Below, piece by piece: positions 24,737 to 34,089 of a DNA stretch of 64,000 bases. Under the pieces are notes generated by a model. The model was not told where the DNA came from, searched no databases, and was given only the letters and a program-made list of their open reading frames with translations. The DNA is from an uncultured Lachnospiraceae bacterium (GTDB taxonomy: Bacteria; Bacillota; Clostridia; Lachnospirales; Lachnospiraceae), in the NCBI GenBank assembly GCA_900546495.1, contig URDN01000003.1:56653-120652 (forward strand), given 5' to 3'. Numbering within the stretch: the first letter of the stretch is position 1; every line of letters starts with the position of its first letter. Made by a program: the position numbers and the translations under genes.

Positions 24737-26491
24737 CTATGCTGTATACCACTCTGCCTGTTTACAGAATAATGTATAATATATTCCCTGATTTTTCATC
24801 AGATCATCATGGTTTCCCTGCTCTATAATATTTCCATGTTTCAGTACCAAAATATGATCTGCCATCTTAGCACTGGCTAATCGATGAGAAATCATCAAAC
24901 TGCCTCTGGATTTCATAAGCGAACAGAACAACTGATACATTTTGTACTCAGAAACAGGATCCATGGATGCGGTTGGCTCATCAAGAATCACATACGCTGT
25001 ATCTGTCAAGAAAAGTCTGCTGACCGCTAACCTTTGCCATTGGCCTTTTGACAGATCAACGCCGTCCATTTCCAGCTTCCCTAAATTTCTGTCTAATCCT
25101 AAGTCTTTCACATCTTTCAGATTCACCAGTTCCAAGGCATTATTTAACTTATCATCACGATCCAGTTCACCTAAATTGCCAAATCCTATGTTCTCCCGAA
25201 CCGTCAATTCATACTGGTAAAAATCCTGAAATACGACTTTTATTAATTTTCCAATTTCCTGACTGCTCAATTTATTCAAATCCTGATCATCGATCATAAT
25301 ACGGCCTTTTGTTGGACGATAAAGTCCACACAACAATTTAATAATCGTTGTTTTTCCAGAACCGTTTTCTCCTACCAGTGCAGTACTGCGCGACAGATCA
25401 ATTTCAAAATTTGCATCATGCAAAACCTCTTTCTCTGAATTTGGATAAGCAAAACTGACATGCTCAAATCGGATACGACGAATCGGATGATCAATACGTC
25501 CTGTTCGTGATTCTGTATTTTTCAGTTCAAAAAAGGAACTTATGTAGGATACCTCTTTGATTTCCTTTGAAAAATCCCCAAATGTTTCCAACAGGCTGGT
25601 TATGGTACCAACAATACTTAACGTTGTATTGAACAATGCAATAAATAAACCTACAGAAATATGACCTGTCATTACACTATGAATTAGTATCCCTGTGCAG
25701 CAGATATACCATAAAGTAGCAAACAAGCTCTTTTTTAACAAAGCTTTTTCAACCTTCTGTAATGTTGCATCTTTTTCTTTCAACATCTTTTCACTCTGTT
25801 TTTCCCACAGAGATTTAATATAATCTGTTGCCTGATAGATGATTAATTCTATGAGACTTGTTTTGCTTGTAAGCAACCGTTCATAGTAGGCAACTTTTCG
25901 CTCATCCATTGTCTGTTTGGCATACAATTCATACCACAAACTTCCAGCTTTATAATTTTCATACAGCATCGGAATCAAAAACAGTATAAATATAACAATC
26001 AACAGATTTGATGCCTGTCGGAAAACTAATACCAAGCCAACTAATGAAATTAAAATTTTTATGATTTCAATGAGTTTCCAGTAAATGAGTTTTAATTTTT
26101 CTCCCGGATTTTTTGAAATCCTTGAAATAATATCATAAGTCGCACTTTTCTCATAACAACTGTAATCCAGATTTTTATATTTCTGTATGATATCCCGTTC
26201 CAGACCATCTGTCATTTTCATATCAAACCGAATTTCAATGCACTTATCAAAACTTGTCAAAATCACATCCAAAAGCAATGCAGCAACAAACAATCCAAAT
26301 TCCAGATACATTCCCGTTGTAATCTGCTTATGACGCAATAAAATCAGTATATCGTCTATGATTTTCTGAAAAAGTATGGTGTTGATTGGAACAAGCACGG
26401 CTAACAGGACGGCATTTAGTAATTTTATGCCGCCCCAGATTCGGTTATATTTCCATACCATACTCAATATTTCTTTGATCTGCTTTTTCAT
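24737..26491 (-). CDS. ABC exporter (fused membrane and ATPase domains), first of a pair
   Basis: A 584-residue half-transporter with a membrane domain (about residues 1-320) and an ATPase domain: Walker A GENGSGKTT, signature LSKGQWQRLAVSRL, Walker B AYVILDEPTASMDP and MISHRLA. Both nucleotide sites of the presumed heterodimer keep the catalytic Glu. The order of domains and QWQ match the next gene. The substrate is unknown; peptide export is an inference from family. The gene is preceded by a decayed winged-helix regulator. Confidence 0.88.
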   Translation of the reverse strand: MKKQIKEILSMVWKYNRIWGGIKLLNAVLLAVLVPINTILFQKIIDDILILLRHKQITTGMYLEFGLFVAALLLDVILTSFDKCIEIRFDMKMTDGLERDIIQKYKNLDYSCYEKSATYDIISRISKNPGEKLKLIYWKLIEIIKILISLVGLVLVFRQASNLLIVIFILFLIPMLYENYKAGSLWYELYAKQTMDERKVAYYERLLTSKTSLIELIIYQATDYIKSLWEKQSEKMLKEKDATLQKVEKALLKKSLFATLWYICCTGILIHSVMTGHISVGLFIALFNTTLSIVGTITSLLETFGDFSKEIKEVSYISSFFELKNTESRTGRIDHPIRRIRFEHVSFAYPNSEKEVLHDANFEIDLSRSTALVGENGSGKTTIIKLLCGLYRPTKGRIMIDDQDLNKLSSQEIGKLIKVVFQDFYQYELTVRENIGFGNLGELDRDDKLNNALELVNLKDVKDLGLDRNLGKLEMDGVDLSKGQWQRLAVSRLFLTDTAYVILDEPTASMDPVSEYKMYQLFCSLMKSRGSLMISHRLASAKMADHILVLKHGNIIEQGNHDDLMKNQGIYYTLFCKQAEWYTA

Positions 26492-26539
26492 AGTTTAACT
26501 TTTCCTCATAATTGCTTCTCGTCGGATAGTATTCATTCC

Positions 26540-26732
26540 TAGTTATCCGAACGTTTTTGTATAACCCATTTCCCTTTCCGATTATTTCCTTCTCGTACAA
26601 CTATATTTTCTTGCTGTAATCTAGCTAATAACCGTTTTACAGTTGGAAGCGATACATTCATTTGTAAAGCATAGTCTTTTTACGTCCATTCTCCATTTTT
26701 TTCTATCAGCGTTAGCAGTTTATCTTCAACAG
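26540..26732 (-). pseudogene. Winged-helix regulator remnant with in-frame stop
   Basis: Read on the minus strand this gives EDKLLTLIEKNGEWT, a TAA stop, then KDYALQMNVSLPTVKRLLARL and QQENIVVREGNNRKGKWVI, ending at TAG. It is the C-terminal helix-turn-helix of the type carried by AlbA_2-domain regulators. The N-terminal part is absent. Its right end abuts an acetyltransferase stub on the other strand. It is too short and broken to be detected as one open frame. Confidence 0.65.
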
Positions 26733-26742
26733 AAATGGTATC

Positions 26743-26967
26743 ATGACAGAAACAGAACGTATGAAACAGGGTTACATTTGGGAAAATGATGACGAAAACA
26801 TGGCACTCCAGGCGAAGTGCAAAACACTGGTGCACAAATTTAATGAATTTAATGAACTGCCACCGGAAGCCATGGAAGAACGGGAAGCTCTGCTACACGA
26901 TATTTTTGGAGAAGTAGGCAAAAACGTATGGTTTAATGCACCACTGACCGCCACCGTCGGCAAATAA
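26743..26967 (+). pseudogene. N-terminal stub of a maltose/galactoside O-acetyltransferase
   Basis: A 74-codon frame beginning MTETERMKQGYIWENDDENM and continuing KTLVHKFNEFNELPPEAME ... LLHDIFGEVGKNVWFNAPL, which is the Mac domain that opens LacA/Maa-type acetyltransferases. It then ends (TATVGK, stop) before the left-handed hexapeptide-repeat catalytic domain. So no activity is expected. It sits between two minus-strand genes and next to another remnant. Confidence 0.65.
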
Positions 26968-26995
26968 AACTGCTTTTTCCTATTCCAGTTTGCTT

Positions 26996-27343
26996 TTAGT
27001 TTGTAAGCTTGTTTTTATATTCTTCATATTCCACCAAACTGATTTTTGCAAATTCACACGCATTTTCCAGTGTAATTCCAAGTTTTAACAAATCCGGAAT
27101 CTTATGCATTACGATCTTTTCCATCCATTTATCTTTCAGCTCCTGCTCATGTTCATCCATGACTGCTTCCTGTGGTGTGATCTCGGGTGCATTTTCTTTC
27201 CACTCACTGTAATCAATGGCAGTAATTCCGGCAACAGAACACGCTTCTTCCAAACCTACATTGTATCTTCCCATAATACGGTCTACAGTCTCTACTGTAT
27301 TTGCACACAGTTCATCTAATGATTTTTCCAGTAATTTACTCAT
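26996..27343 (-). CDS. Hypothetical protein with two internal repeats, 115 aa
   Basis: An acidic soluble protein. Two related segments are visible: MGRYNVGLEEACSVAGITAI (about residues 24-43) plus DYSEWK, and LLKLGITLENACEFAKISLV (about residues 84-103) plus EYEEYK. They share a GxxLExACxxAxIxxxxYxEyK pattern, possibly two helical hairpins from a duplication. I do not recognise the family. It lies 28 nt downstream of a flavodoxin gene on the same strand. Confidence 0.6.
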   Translation of the reverse strand: MSKLLEKSLDELCANTVETVDRIMGRYNVGLEEACSVAGITAIDYSEWKENAPEITPQEAVMDEHEQELKDKWMEKIVMHKIPDLLKLGITLENACEFAKISLVEYEEYKNKLTN

Positions 27344-27371
27344 TTTCGATACCTCTCATTTGTCATTCATA

Positions 27372-27809
27372 TTATTTATCCAGCTCTTTATAAAAATCGA
27401 CTGCTGCCTGCAGATCTTTCTCTGTCGGACATCCTTTTCCGGTTCCGCCGATCAGCTTAAACGGTCCAAAGGTATTATATCCTTTGCAACCAAAAGTTCC
27501 AAGCAATGTTGCATTTCTTCCGGCAGTTACCTTTTCAATGGATTTATAAGATCCTTTTGCGCCATAAGTGCAGATATAAAAAATCTTTTTATCCTCCGGC
27601 AGGTTGACGGATGCAAAATTCAGTACGGACTGATGAAATTTGGACGCATAGATACCGGATGCAAAACCAATGGCATCATAACAGGATAAATCTTTTTCCG
27701 GCACTTTTGTTGCATCCACCAGATCTACACCACATTCTTTTGAAATTGCTTCCACGACCTTTTTTGTATTTCCATGATGCGTGGACGCATAGATAATGAC
27801 AGATTTCAT
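27372..27809 (-). CDS. Flavodoxin-family protein
   Basis: A 145-residue FMN-binding electron carrier. The phosphate loop STHHGNTKKV (about residues 8-17) starts right after the first beta strand SVIIYA. A second loop, FICTYGAKGSY-like (YICTYGAKG, about residue 80), and FKLIGGTGKGCPTEKDL follow. The frame extends to 27836, but the ATG at 27809 gives the normal flavodoxin start. The partner is unknown. It is the last gene before copy C of the 30-bp palindrome. Confidence 0.85.
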   Translation of the reverse strand: MKSVIIYASTHHGNTKKVVEAISKECGVDLVDATKVPEKDLSCYDAIGFASGIYASKFHQSVLNFASVNLPEDKKIFYICTYGAKGSYKSIEKVTAGRNATLLGTFGCKGYNTFGPFKLIGGTGKGCPTEKDLQAAVDFYKELDK

Positions 27810-27928
27810 TTTACTTCTCTCATTCCTTTCTCTCAAACACTATCTACTATTTTAACACAATTTAGGGAAACTACAAAATATTTTTCGGGTACAAAATTCG
27901 ACAAGCAAATGCAGACGCAAAAAAACAA

Positions 27929-27958
27929 GTAGTCGGATAAATTTAATTATCCGACTAC
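27929..27958. repeat. 30-bp recombination-site-like palindrome, copy C
   Basis: Perfect 11-nt arms GTAGTCGGATA and TATCCGACTAC around AATTTAAT, in direct orientation to copy A 9.2 kb to the left. On the minus strand it is followed by TTGTTTTTTTT, so it also looks like a good terminator for the phosphorylase operon that ends at 28021. Confidence 0.75.
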
Positions 27959-28020
27959 CAACTGTTAAATAATTACTTTTGTTTAACTATTTGAAAAATC
28001 TTATGACAAACTATCTAAAA

Positions 28021-29490
28021 TCAGGATATGCGGTAGTTTCCTGTTGCAAAATCCACATCCAACTGTGCGGCTGTCACCGGATTACTCCAGCGAATCATCA
28101 ATTTCTGATTGTCTGCCTGAACTTGAATATCTGCATCTTCCGTAAATGCTTTACAGGTACTGCGGAACCGCAACAACTCTAACTGTTTTTGTACAACCTC
28201 TGTCTGAAGCGCCTGTTCAATCTGTACGCCTGTCAAATTCGTACGGTTAATCTCCTTATGTCCGCCTTCGCCAGCCCGTTTTACGGCCTCATGATCATTT
28301 TTTCCGGCAAACAGATCCAGATACCAGATCTGCGGTTTTCCCGGCATAAACAGCTGAATTGCCCGTGCTAACAGAAGTTTTCGTTCTGATTCTCCAAGTG
28401 CACTGAAATAAGTGGCATTTACCTGATAGTACACATGTTTCTGACCATGCAGGTTTTTCACCATGCCCCCACGGTCTACGATCAGCGTGATCAGTTTCTG
28501 AATATCTTCTTCCGGAAGAAGTCCTTGCAGATCCAGCATCGGAATACCATCGTGACAGCCTAGCATGTTTACCGTTTGGATCTTTTTGTCAATCAGTTCC
28601 TGCGCCCATTCTGCCAGATACCTGCTGCGTTTGTTTTCAATGGCATCAATTACCAGTCCCGGTAAAAAGAAATCATAGGTCATATATCCTTTTTCTGCTA
28701 TCGTCTGATAAATATGTTCCTCATATGCAGCATGAATCTCCGGAAGCAGTGCCAGATCATACGGTTCAGCATACATTCTGATCTGCTCCAGCAGCTCCCA
28801 TGTCTCCGGCTCATTCAGAAAATTTTTCCTTCCCGGAGCCTTTGGCGCATAGGCAAAAGCATCCAAACGCACAATACCTGCTCCATAGGACGCAATTTTG
28901 GCAAGTGTTTCCCGATAAAACGCCCATACCTTCGGTGACTGGATATTCAGATCCATCTGTCCCAGATACTGTGGATAGTGCTCCTCCTGATAAAATGTAT
29001 TCCAATACGAACGTTTCGTACCATCAGGAAACTGTACCATCAGGATTGGGAGTCCCGGTTTTCGGAAAAACATGTCTTTGATGTATAGTTCATCCGGCTG
29101 AATATACCCGTCCTCCGTCATAGATCCATACCCTTCCCAGAACGCATTCCAGTCAATAAAAAAATCCTTATACTCTGACTCATTTCCTTTTTCTACCAGG
29201 TCTTTGAACTGTGGAGACTGTGCAGATGCATGATTCAGGATAAAATCAAGTTTCAGATCAATACCAAGCTGTTTTAACCGTTTCAGGTCATCCTGTGTGG
29301 CCAATTCCTCATTGATATCATAATCAATGACAGAAAATCCACGATCTAAATCTGAATGATACAGGCTTGGCAAAATGTAAAAAGATCCAAATATCTCTTT
29401 CAGTTCATTCCGTCCCAGCAGTGTTACAATATCTCCCAGCGTTCCGCCTAAACTGTCAGGATAAGCATTCAGCATCGGTTTAAGATTCAT
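28021..29490 (-). CDS. GH13_18 sucrose (or sucrose-6-phosphate) phosphorylase
   Basis: A 489-residue (beta/alpha)8 enzyme that splits its disaccharide with phosphate to glucose-1-phosphate and fructose or fructose-6-phosphate. Landmarks are LKLDFILNHAS, the nucleophile Asp in VRLDAFAY, the acid/base Glu in LLPEIH and the stabiliser Asp in LGCHDGIPM. GGAAAGGATGG precedes the ATG at 29490, overlapping the end of the AgaSK gene by 11 nt. Because the upstream gene contains a sucrose kinase, sucrose-6-phosphate is the more likely substrate, as reported for Ruminococcus gnavus. Confidence 0.9.
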   Translation of the reverse strand: MNLKPMLNAYPDSLGGTLGDIVTLLGRNELKEIFGSFYILPSLYHSDLDRGFSVIDYDINEELATQDDLKRLKQLGIDLKLDFILNHASAQSPQFKDLVEKGNESEYKDFFIDWNAFWEGYGSMTEDGYIQPDELYIKDMFFRKPGLPILMVQFPDGTKRSYWNTFYQEEHYPQYLGQMDLNIQSPKVWAFYRETLAKIASYGAGIVRLDAFAYAPKAPGRKNFLNEPETWELLEQIRMYAEPYDLALLPEIHAAYEEHIYQTIAEKGYMTYDFFLPGLVIDAIENKRSRYLAEWAQELIDKKIQTVNMLGCHDGIPMLDLQGLLPEEDIQKLITLIVDRGGMVKNLHGQKHVYYQVNATYFSALGESERKLLLARAIQLFMPGKPQIWYLDLFAGKNDHEAVKRAGEGGHKEINRTNLTGVQIEQALQTEVVQKQLELLRFRSTCKAFTEDADIQVQADNQKLMIRWSNPVTAAQLDVDFATGNYRIS

Positions 29491-32278
29491 ATACACGACC
29501 ATCCTTTCCCACAATAAGATCTGCCTGTTTTGCCTGCTGCTCTAATTTTTGCGCTTCCAGAGATAGGACCAGTTGAATAAAGGCACTGGCTGCATTTTCA
29601 TCCCGTCCACGCCGGATTCTGCGCGCCTTTGTCTCCTCCGGCGTGCTGTCAAGATAGACAGAAATATCAACACCGTTCAGATACTCACTCCCACCATGCG
29701 TCCATTCCAGAAGTAATACCTGTACACCGGTCAGATCCGTCTGTTCATACCAGATTTCATCATCTTCCCTGCCCATTTTTTTCAGTTCAATCTCTGTATC
29801 ACCGACATGAAACTTTGCAAGCACCTGATTGATCCGGTCGTATTCAATTTCCTGTGGAGTTCCAAGGTACGCATTAAGTCCTGTTTCTCCGGATTTCTGA
29901 TAAATCAGCTCCCGCTCCTGATCGTTACATTTTGGGATTCTGTGCGGATAATCATCCCCATGCACAATAAAACAACCGATGCCGTCTGCCAGAAACTGCT
30001 GCTGCAAAATTTCTGCCATGGTCGTCTTTCCGGAACCGGAACCGCCAAAAATACTGATCACTTTCCGTTCTGCTCCGATTTTTTTCCGCAGAAGGTCATA
30101 CAACTCAGTCGCCTCCTGCATTTTTTTGAAAGAGAACTGATATGCTTCATATTCGATTACCGCCATTGGAAGTAAAATACCTGCCTGCATTAATGCCATG
30201 CCACTGTATACCTTTCCGGTGGTTTCTTCCAGATAAAAACATTCCGCATCCAGTCCTTTTAATTTCACATAGGTTCCAAACGGATTGCCCTCTGCGGACA
30301 GACGAACAACGCTGACCAATGCCTGTGACTGGTCCTTTGCAACACTCATCCAAGCAGCCACATCCTCTTTAAAGGGATCAGACAGGCGATAATAATCACC
30401 CTCACGGATCAGTTCCTGATGTCTGCGATAAGTTGCAAGCTGTGTACGGATTTCCTCTTTTTCTTCACTGCTGAGTAAAGCAGGATTCATTTCATATCCG
30501 AAAGTACCTGCCATAGCCACAACGCCTCTGGTATTCAGACTTGTGATTCTGCCGGTCTGATGATTCGGTACCGCAGACACATGGGAGCCAACTACTGCGG
30601 TTGGATAGAAGAAAGAAGTACCATATTGGATGCGTGTTCGATTGATAGCATCGGTATTGTCACTGCACCAGATCTGTGGTGTGTAATACATCATACCAGC
30701 GTCAAAACGTCCCCCGCCACCGCTGCAGCCCTCGATCAGGATATCCGGATAACGGCTCGTCAGTTTTTCCAGGAAATCATATAATCCAAGCACATAATCA
30801 TATGGCACATTTCCGGCATACACATCGGACATACTGCGGTTCATATCCCACTTGATATATTCGATATTTCCCTGATCCAGAATTGCACAGATGCGTTTTA
30901 AAATTTCTTCCCGCACTTCTTTTCTGGAAAAATCAAGTAATAACTGATTTCTGGAGCGGATCGGCATCCGTCCCGGAATCGTCAATGCCCAGTCCGGATG
31001 CTCCCGGTACAGATCACTGTCTTCATTTACCATCTCAGGCTCGATCCAGATACCAAATTTCACGCCCTGCGCATTGACACGTTCAATCAGCTGTCCTAAC
31101 GTACCACCTAATTTTTTTTCATTGACAAACCAGTCACCCAGAGAAGAATTATCGTCATTTCGTTTACCAAACCAGCCGTCATCCATGACAACCATATCAA
31201 TGCCAAGTTCTGCTGCCTGCTTTGCCAGATCCACGATCGTATCACCATCAAAATCAAAGTAGGCGGCTTCCCAGCTGTTGATCAGGATTGGGCGATTTGT
31301 ATGTACCTGTCTGCCCTTGCATACATGATTTAAAATGCAGTTATGATACTGGCGGGACAGTTTTGCAAATCCCTGATCTGAATATGTCATGATCACTTCC
31401 GGAGTCGTAAATTCTGCACCTGCTGCCACAGGATAAGCAAACAGTTCATCGCCCAGTCCCATCTGGAAACGTGTCTGGTTAAACTGATCACGCTCGGCCT
31501 CGCAGACAAAATTTCCACTGTACATAAAAAGCATTCCGTAGCAGTTTCCGGCTTCTTCCGTTGCTGTACGATCTGCAAGGATCACACCAGGATTATACTG
31601 ATGACTGGAGCTGCCACGGCGACTGCCAATCTGGTACGTTCCATGTCCCACAGGAACACGTTCCAGATTGCGCTCCATAGCATGTCTGCCATAAAAACTG
31701 ATTGCATCGTAGTCTCCCTGTACAAAATCAAGGCATGCGGACAATGCTTTTTTCACGGTAATCGTTTCTGTTCCTGTATTTTTGATCACTACACTTCTGG
31801 TAATGATATCCGCATCTTCCAGTACACCATAAAGCAAATGTATTTCTACCTGTGTCAGATCATCTTTTAACACGATTTCCAGCGTTTCAGCTTCGTCATC
31901 GGCCGCCCAAACAGCCGGAAGTCCCTGCAGGCTATATTTTCCTTTTGTAATCTTATAACTGTTAAAAATTGGATCACAGCACTCTGTTCCGACTGCACTC
32001 GTAATATTTAACGCAATGTTACGACAGTCACCGGTTCCAAGTGACGGATATTCCTGTGGCAGTGCATCCAGAGAATAAGTACGGTCCATACCTGCTGCAT
32101 ACGGATTTCCGGAGAAACCATGATCCGCATAGCATAACAGGTAATCCATCGTTCCTTTTACCCGCACTCCATAATATAAGTGCAGCAGATAACCTTTTGC
32201 ATCCGCTTGCATCTGATAAGTTGTATGTTTTGTATGAATTGTAAATATTTTTCGGTTTGCATCAAAAATAATTGCCAT
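29480..32278 (-). CDS. agaSK: Bifunctional GH36 alpha-galactosidase / sucrose kinase (AgaSK type)
   Basis: A 932-residue fusion. Residues 1-720 form a GH36 alpha-galactosidase with nucleophile Asp478 (IKWDMNRS) and acid/base Asp540 (WCSDNTDA). From about residue 735 a P-loop kinase follows (FGGSGSGKTT near 744, FIVHGDDY, LLLEWTHGGSEYL). This is the layout of AgaSK from Ruminococcus gnavus, which frees galactose from melibiose or raffinose and phosphorylates sucrose. AGGAGG precedes the ATG. It belongs to the operon with the sugar ABC transporter. Confidence 0.95.
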   Translation of the reverse strand: MAIIFDANRKIFTIHTKHTTYQMQADAKGYLLHLYYGVRVKGTMDYLLCYADHGFSGNPYAAGMDRTYSLDALPQEYPSLGTGDCRNIALNITSAVGTECCDPIFNSYKITKGKYSLQGLPAVWAADDEAETLEIVLKDDLTQVEIHLLYGVLEDADIITRSVVIKNTGTETITVKKALSACLDFVQGDYDAISFYGRHAMERNLERVPVGHGTYQIGSRRGSSSHQYNPGVILADRTATEEAGNCYGMLFMYSGNFVCEAERDQFNQTRFQMGLGDELFAYPVAAGAEFTTPEVIMTYSDQGFAKLSRQYHNCILNHVCKGRQVHTNRPILINSWEAAYFDFDGDTIVDLAKQAAELGIDMVVMDDGWFGKRNDDNSSLGDWFVNEKKLGGTLGQLIERVNAQGVKFGIWIEPEMVNEDSDLYREHPDWALTIPGRMPIRSRNQLLLDFSRKEVREEILKRICAILDQGNIEYIKWDMNRSMSDVYAGNVPYDYVLGLYDFLEKLTSRYPDILIEGCSGGGGRFDAGMMYYTPQIWCSDNTDAINRTRIQYGTSFFYPTAVVGSHVSAVPNHQTGRITSLNTRGVVAMAGTFGYEMNPALLSSEEKEEIRTQLATYRRHQELIREGDYYRLSDPFKEDVAAWMSVAKDQSQALVSVVRLSAEGNPFGTYVKLKGLDAECFYLEETTGKVYSGMALMQAGILLPMAVIEYEAYQFSFKKMQEATELYDLLRKKIGAERKVISIFGGSGSGKTTMAEILQQQFLADGIGCFIVHGDDYPHRIPKCNDQERELIYQKSGETGLNAYLGTPQEIEYDRINQVLAKFHVGDTEIELKKMGREDDEIWYEQTDLTGVQVLLLEWTHGGSEYLNGVDISVYLDSTPEETKARRIRRGRDENAASAFIQLVLSLEAQKLEQQAKQADLIVGKDGRVYES

Positions 32279-32377
32279 TCACGGTTCCTCCTCATTATTC
32301 ACGCTTTTTCTATTTTTCAGTCATTTACACAGAACTTATAATTCACTGAATCTGAATCTTGCTTGCTTTTTATTATA

Positions 32378-33214
32378 CTATTTTACCGCACCGTTTGCCA
32401 CACCATTTAATATCTGCTTCTGACAAATGACATAGAAAATCAAAATCGGGATCAAAGCCAGAATGTATGAAGCAAAAGCAAGGTTATAATTGGTTCCAAA
32501 CTGGCTCTGGAAATTTAACTGCGCCAGCGGCAACGTATTCTGACCTGTTCCGGACATGATGACCAGTGGTGTCATTACATCATTCCAGGTACCAAGTGCG
32601 GTCAGGATTGCAACCGTAGCATGCATCGGCTTCATCATCGGAAAAATGATTCGCCAGTACGTTGTCCAGGCATTGGCTCCGTCAATATTTGCCGCTTCTT
32701 CCAGTGCTTCCGGAATATTTTTCAGATATCCGCTGTATAGAAGCACATTCATTGGCATATAAAATACCAGATACAGCAGGATAACACCAAAGCGGTTTCC
32801 GATTCCCATCTGCGCAGTCTGCTTTACCAGCGGCATCATCAGAATTGAAAATGGTACAAACATACCACTGACAATATAAAAATAAATAAATTTAAATCCT
32901 TTGATCCTGCGCATACCACGTCCGATCACATATCCGGCAATCGAATGGATCAAAATTGCCAATACTATTGTCACAAGCGTAATAAGTAAACTGTTTCCAA
33001 GAGAATGCCAGAAATCTGTCACCTGCATTGCTTCTGTAAAATTGGAAAAACTCCAGTTTTTCGGCAGTGCCAGTGCCCCAGCTACATCATTTGTCATCTC
33101 ACTTGGTTTCTTAAAAGCAATGATTACTGCCATATACAACGGAAAAAATACTGTTATCGTTCCGATGATCAGAAGTACCGTTAAAACTTTATTTGTTTTA
33201 TGTCCTTTTTCCAT
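32378..33214 (-). CDS. Sugar ABC transporter permease (MsmG/MalG-like)
   Basis: A 278-residue permease with six membrane helices. The EAA loop that contacts the ATPase is at about residues 168-187 (EALEEAANIDGANAWTTYWR). It pairs with the permease encoded immediately upstream, sharing one nucleotide with its stop. No ATPase gene is in the operon, so a shared MsmX-type ATPase elsewhere must drive it. The expected substrate is raffinose-family sugars, judged from the enzymes downstream. Confidence 0.92.
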   Translation of the reverse strand: MEKGHKTNKVLTVLLIIGTITVFFPLYMAVIIAFKKPSEMTNDVAGALALPKNWSFSNFTEAMQVTDFWHSLGNSLLITLVTIVLAILIHSIAGYVIGRGMRRIKGFKFIYFYIVSGMFVPFSILMMPLVKQTAQMGIGNRFGVILLYLVFYMPMNVLLYSGYLKNIPEALEEAANIDGANAWTTYWRIIFPMMKPMHATVAILTALGTWNDVMTPLVIMSGTGQNTLPLAQLNFQSQFGTNYNLAFASYILALIPILIFYVICQKQILNGVANGAVK

Positions 33215-34089
33215 TATAACTGTTCCTCCTTCTTATTGGTAAACCGTAGCTGGAAAACAGAGATTGCCACGATCACGATGAAAAATAAAACCGCATTTGC
33301 ACTCTGAAATCCGAACTGTCCGCCGGACATACCATTTTTGTAGATCAGATAAGAAATCGACTCGGTACTCTGCGCAGGGCCACCCTGGGTCAGGGATACG
33401 ATCTGATCAAATACCATCAGGAAGTTTTTTGTGCTGAGCACCAGATTGATGGATACAAACGGCATGATCAGTGGAAATGTGATTTTCCAAAATTCTGTCC
33501 ATTTATTGGCACCATCCAACATACTTGCTTCATAGACATCTTCCGGAACAGTCTGTAATCCCGAAATATAAATGATGGTATTCATGGCCACGGCTTGCCA
33601 TACACCCACGATCAGTACCGCAATCCATGCATATTTTTCGCTGGCGAGAATACTGTTTTCCAGGAAAGAGATGTGGCAGGCGCTTCCGATGGCAGGAAGA
33701 ATGTATGTAAAGATAAAGCTGAAAATATAGCCGACCACCAGTCCTCCAAGGATATTCGGTACAAAGTAAATACCACGCAGCGCGCTCTTGCCTTTGATGT
33801 TGCTGTTTAATCCAAGTGCCAGAAGCAAACTTAATACATTGACAAGGATTGTTCCGGCGATGGCATATTTAAAAGTAAACAGGTAACTTTTTCCGACTCT
33901 CGCATCGGTAAACAGATCCACATAGTTGCGCCATCCAACCACGTCATAAGAACCATAGCCTTTATAATTGGTAAAACTATAAATCACACCTTTGATCATC
34001 GGAAGGGTATTGAATGTAAAAAACAATGCAATGACCAGAATTGCGATGATCCAGAATGTTTTATTCCGATTTGTCATTTTTGATTTCAT
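33214..34089 (-). CDS. Sugar ABC transporter permease (MsmF/MalF-like)
   Basis: A 291-residue permease with six membrane helices and the EAA loop EDVYEASMLDGANKWTEFWK at about residues 185-204. It overlaps the binding-protein gene by 4 nt (ATGA) and runs straight into the second permease gene. Together they form the membrane channel of the raffinose/melibiose importer. Confidence 0.92.
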   Translation of the reverse strand: MKSKMTNRNKTFWIIAILVIALFFTFNTLPMIKGVIYSFTNYKGYGSYDVVGWRNYVDLFTDARVGKSYLFTFKYAIAGTILVNVLSLLLALGLNSNIKGKSALRGIYFVPNILGGLVVGYIFSFIFTYILPAIGSACHISFLENSILASEKYAWIAVLIVGVWQAVAMNTIIYISGLQTVPEDVYEASMLDGANKWTEFWKITFPLIMPFVSINLVLSTKNFLMVFDQIVSLTQGGPAQSTESISYLIYKNGMSGGQFGFQSANAVLFFIVIVAISVFQLRFTNKKEEQL

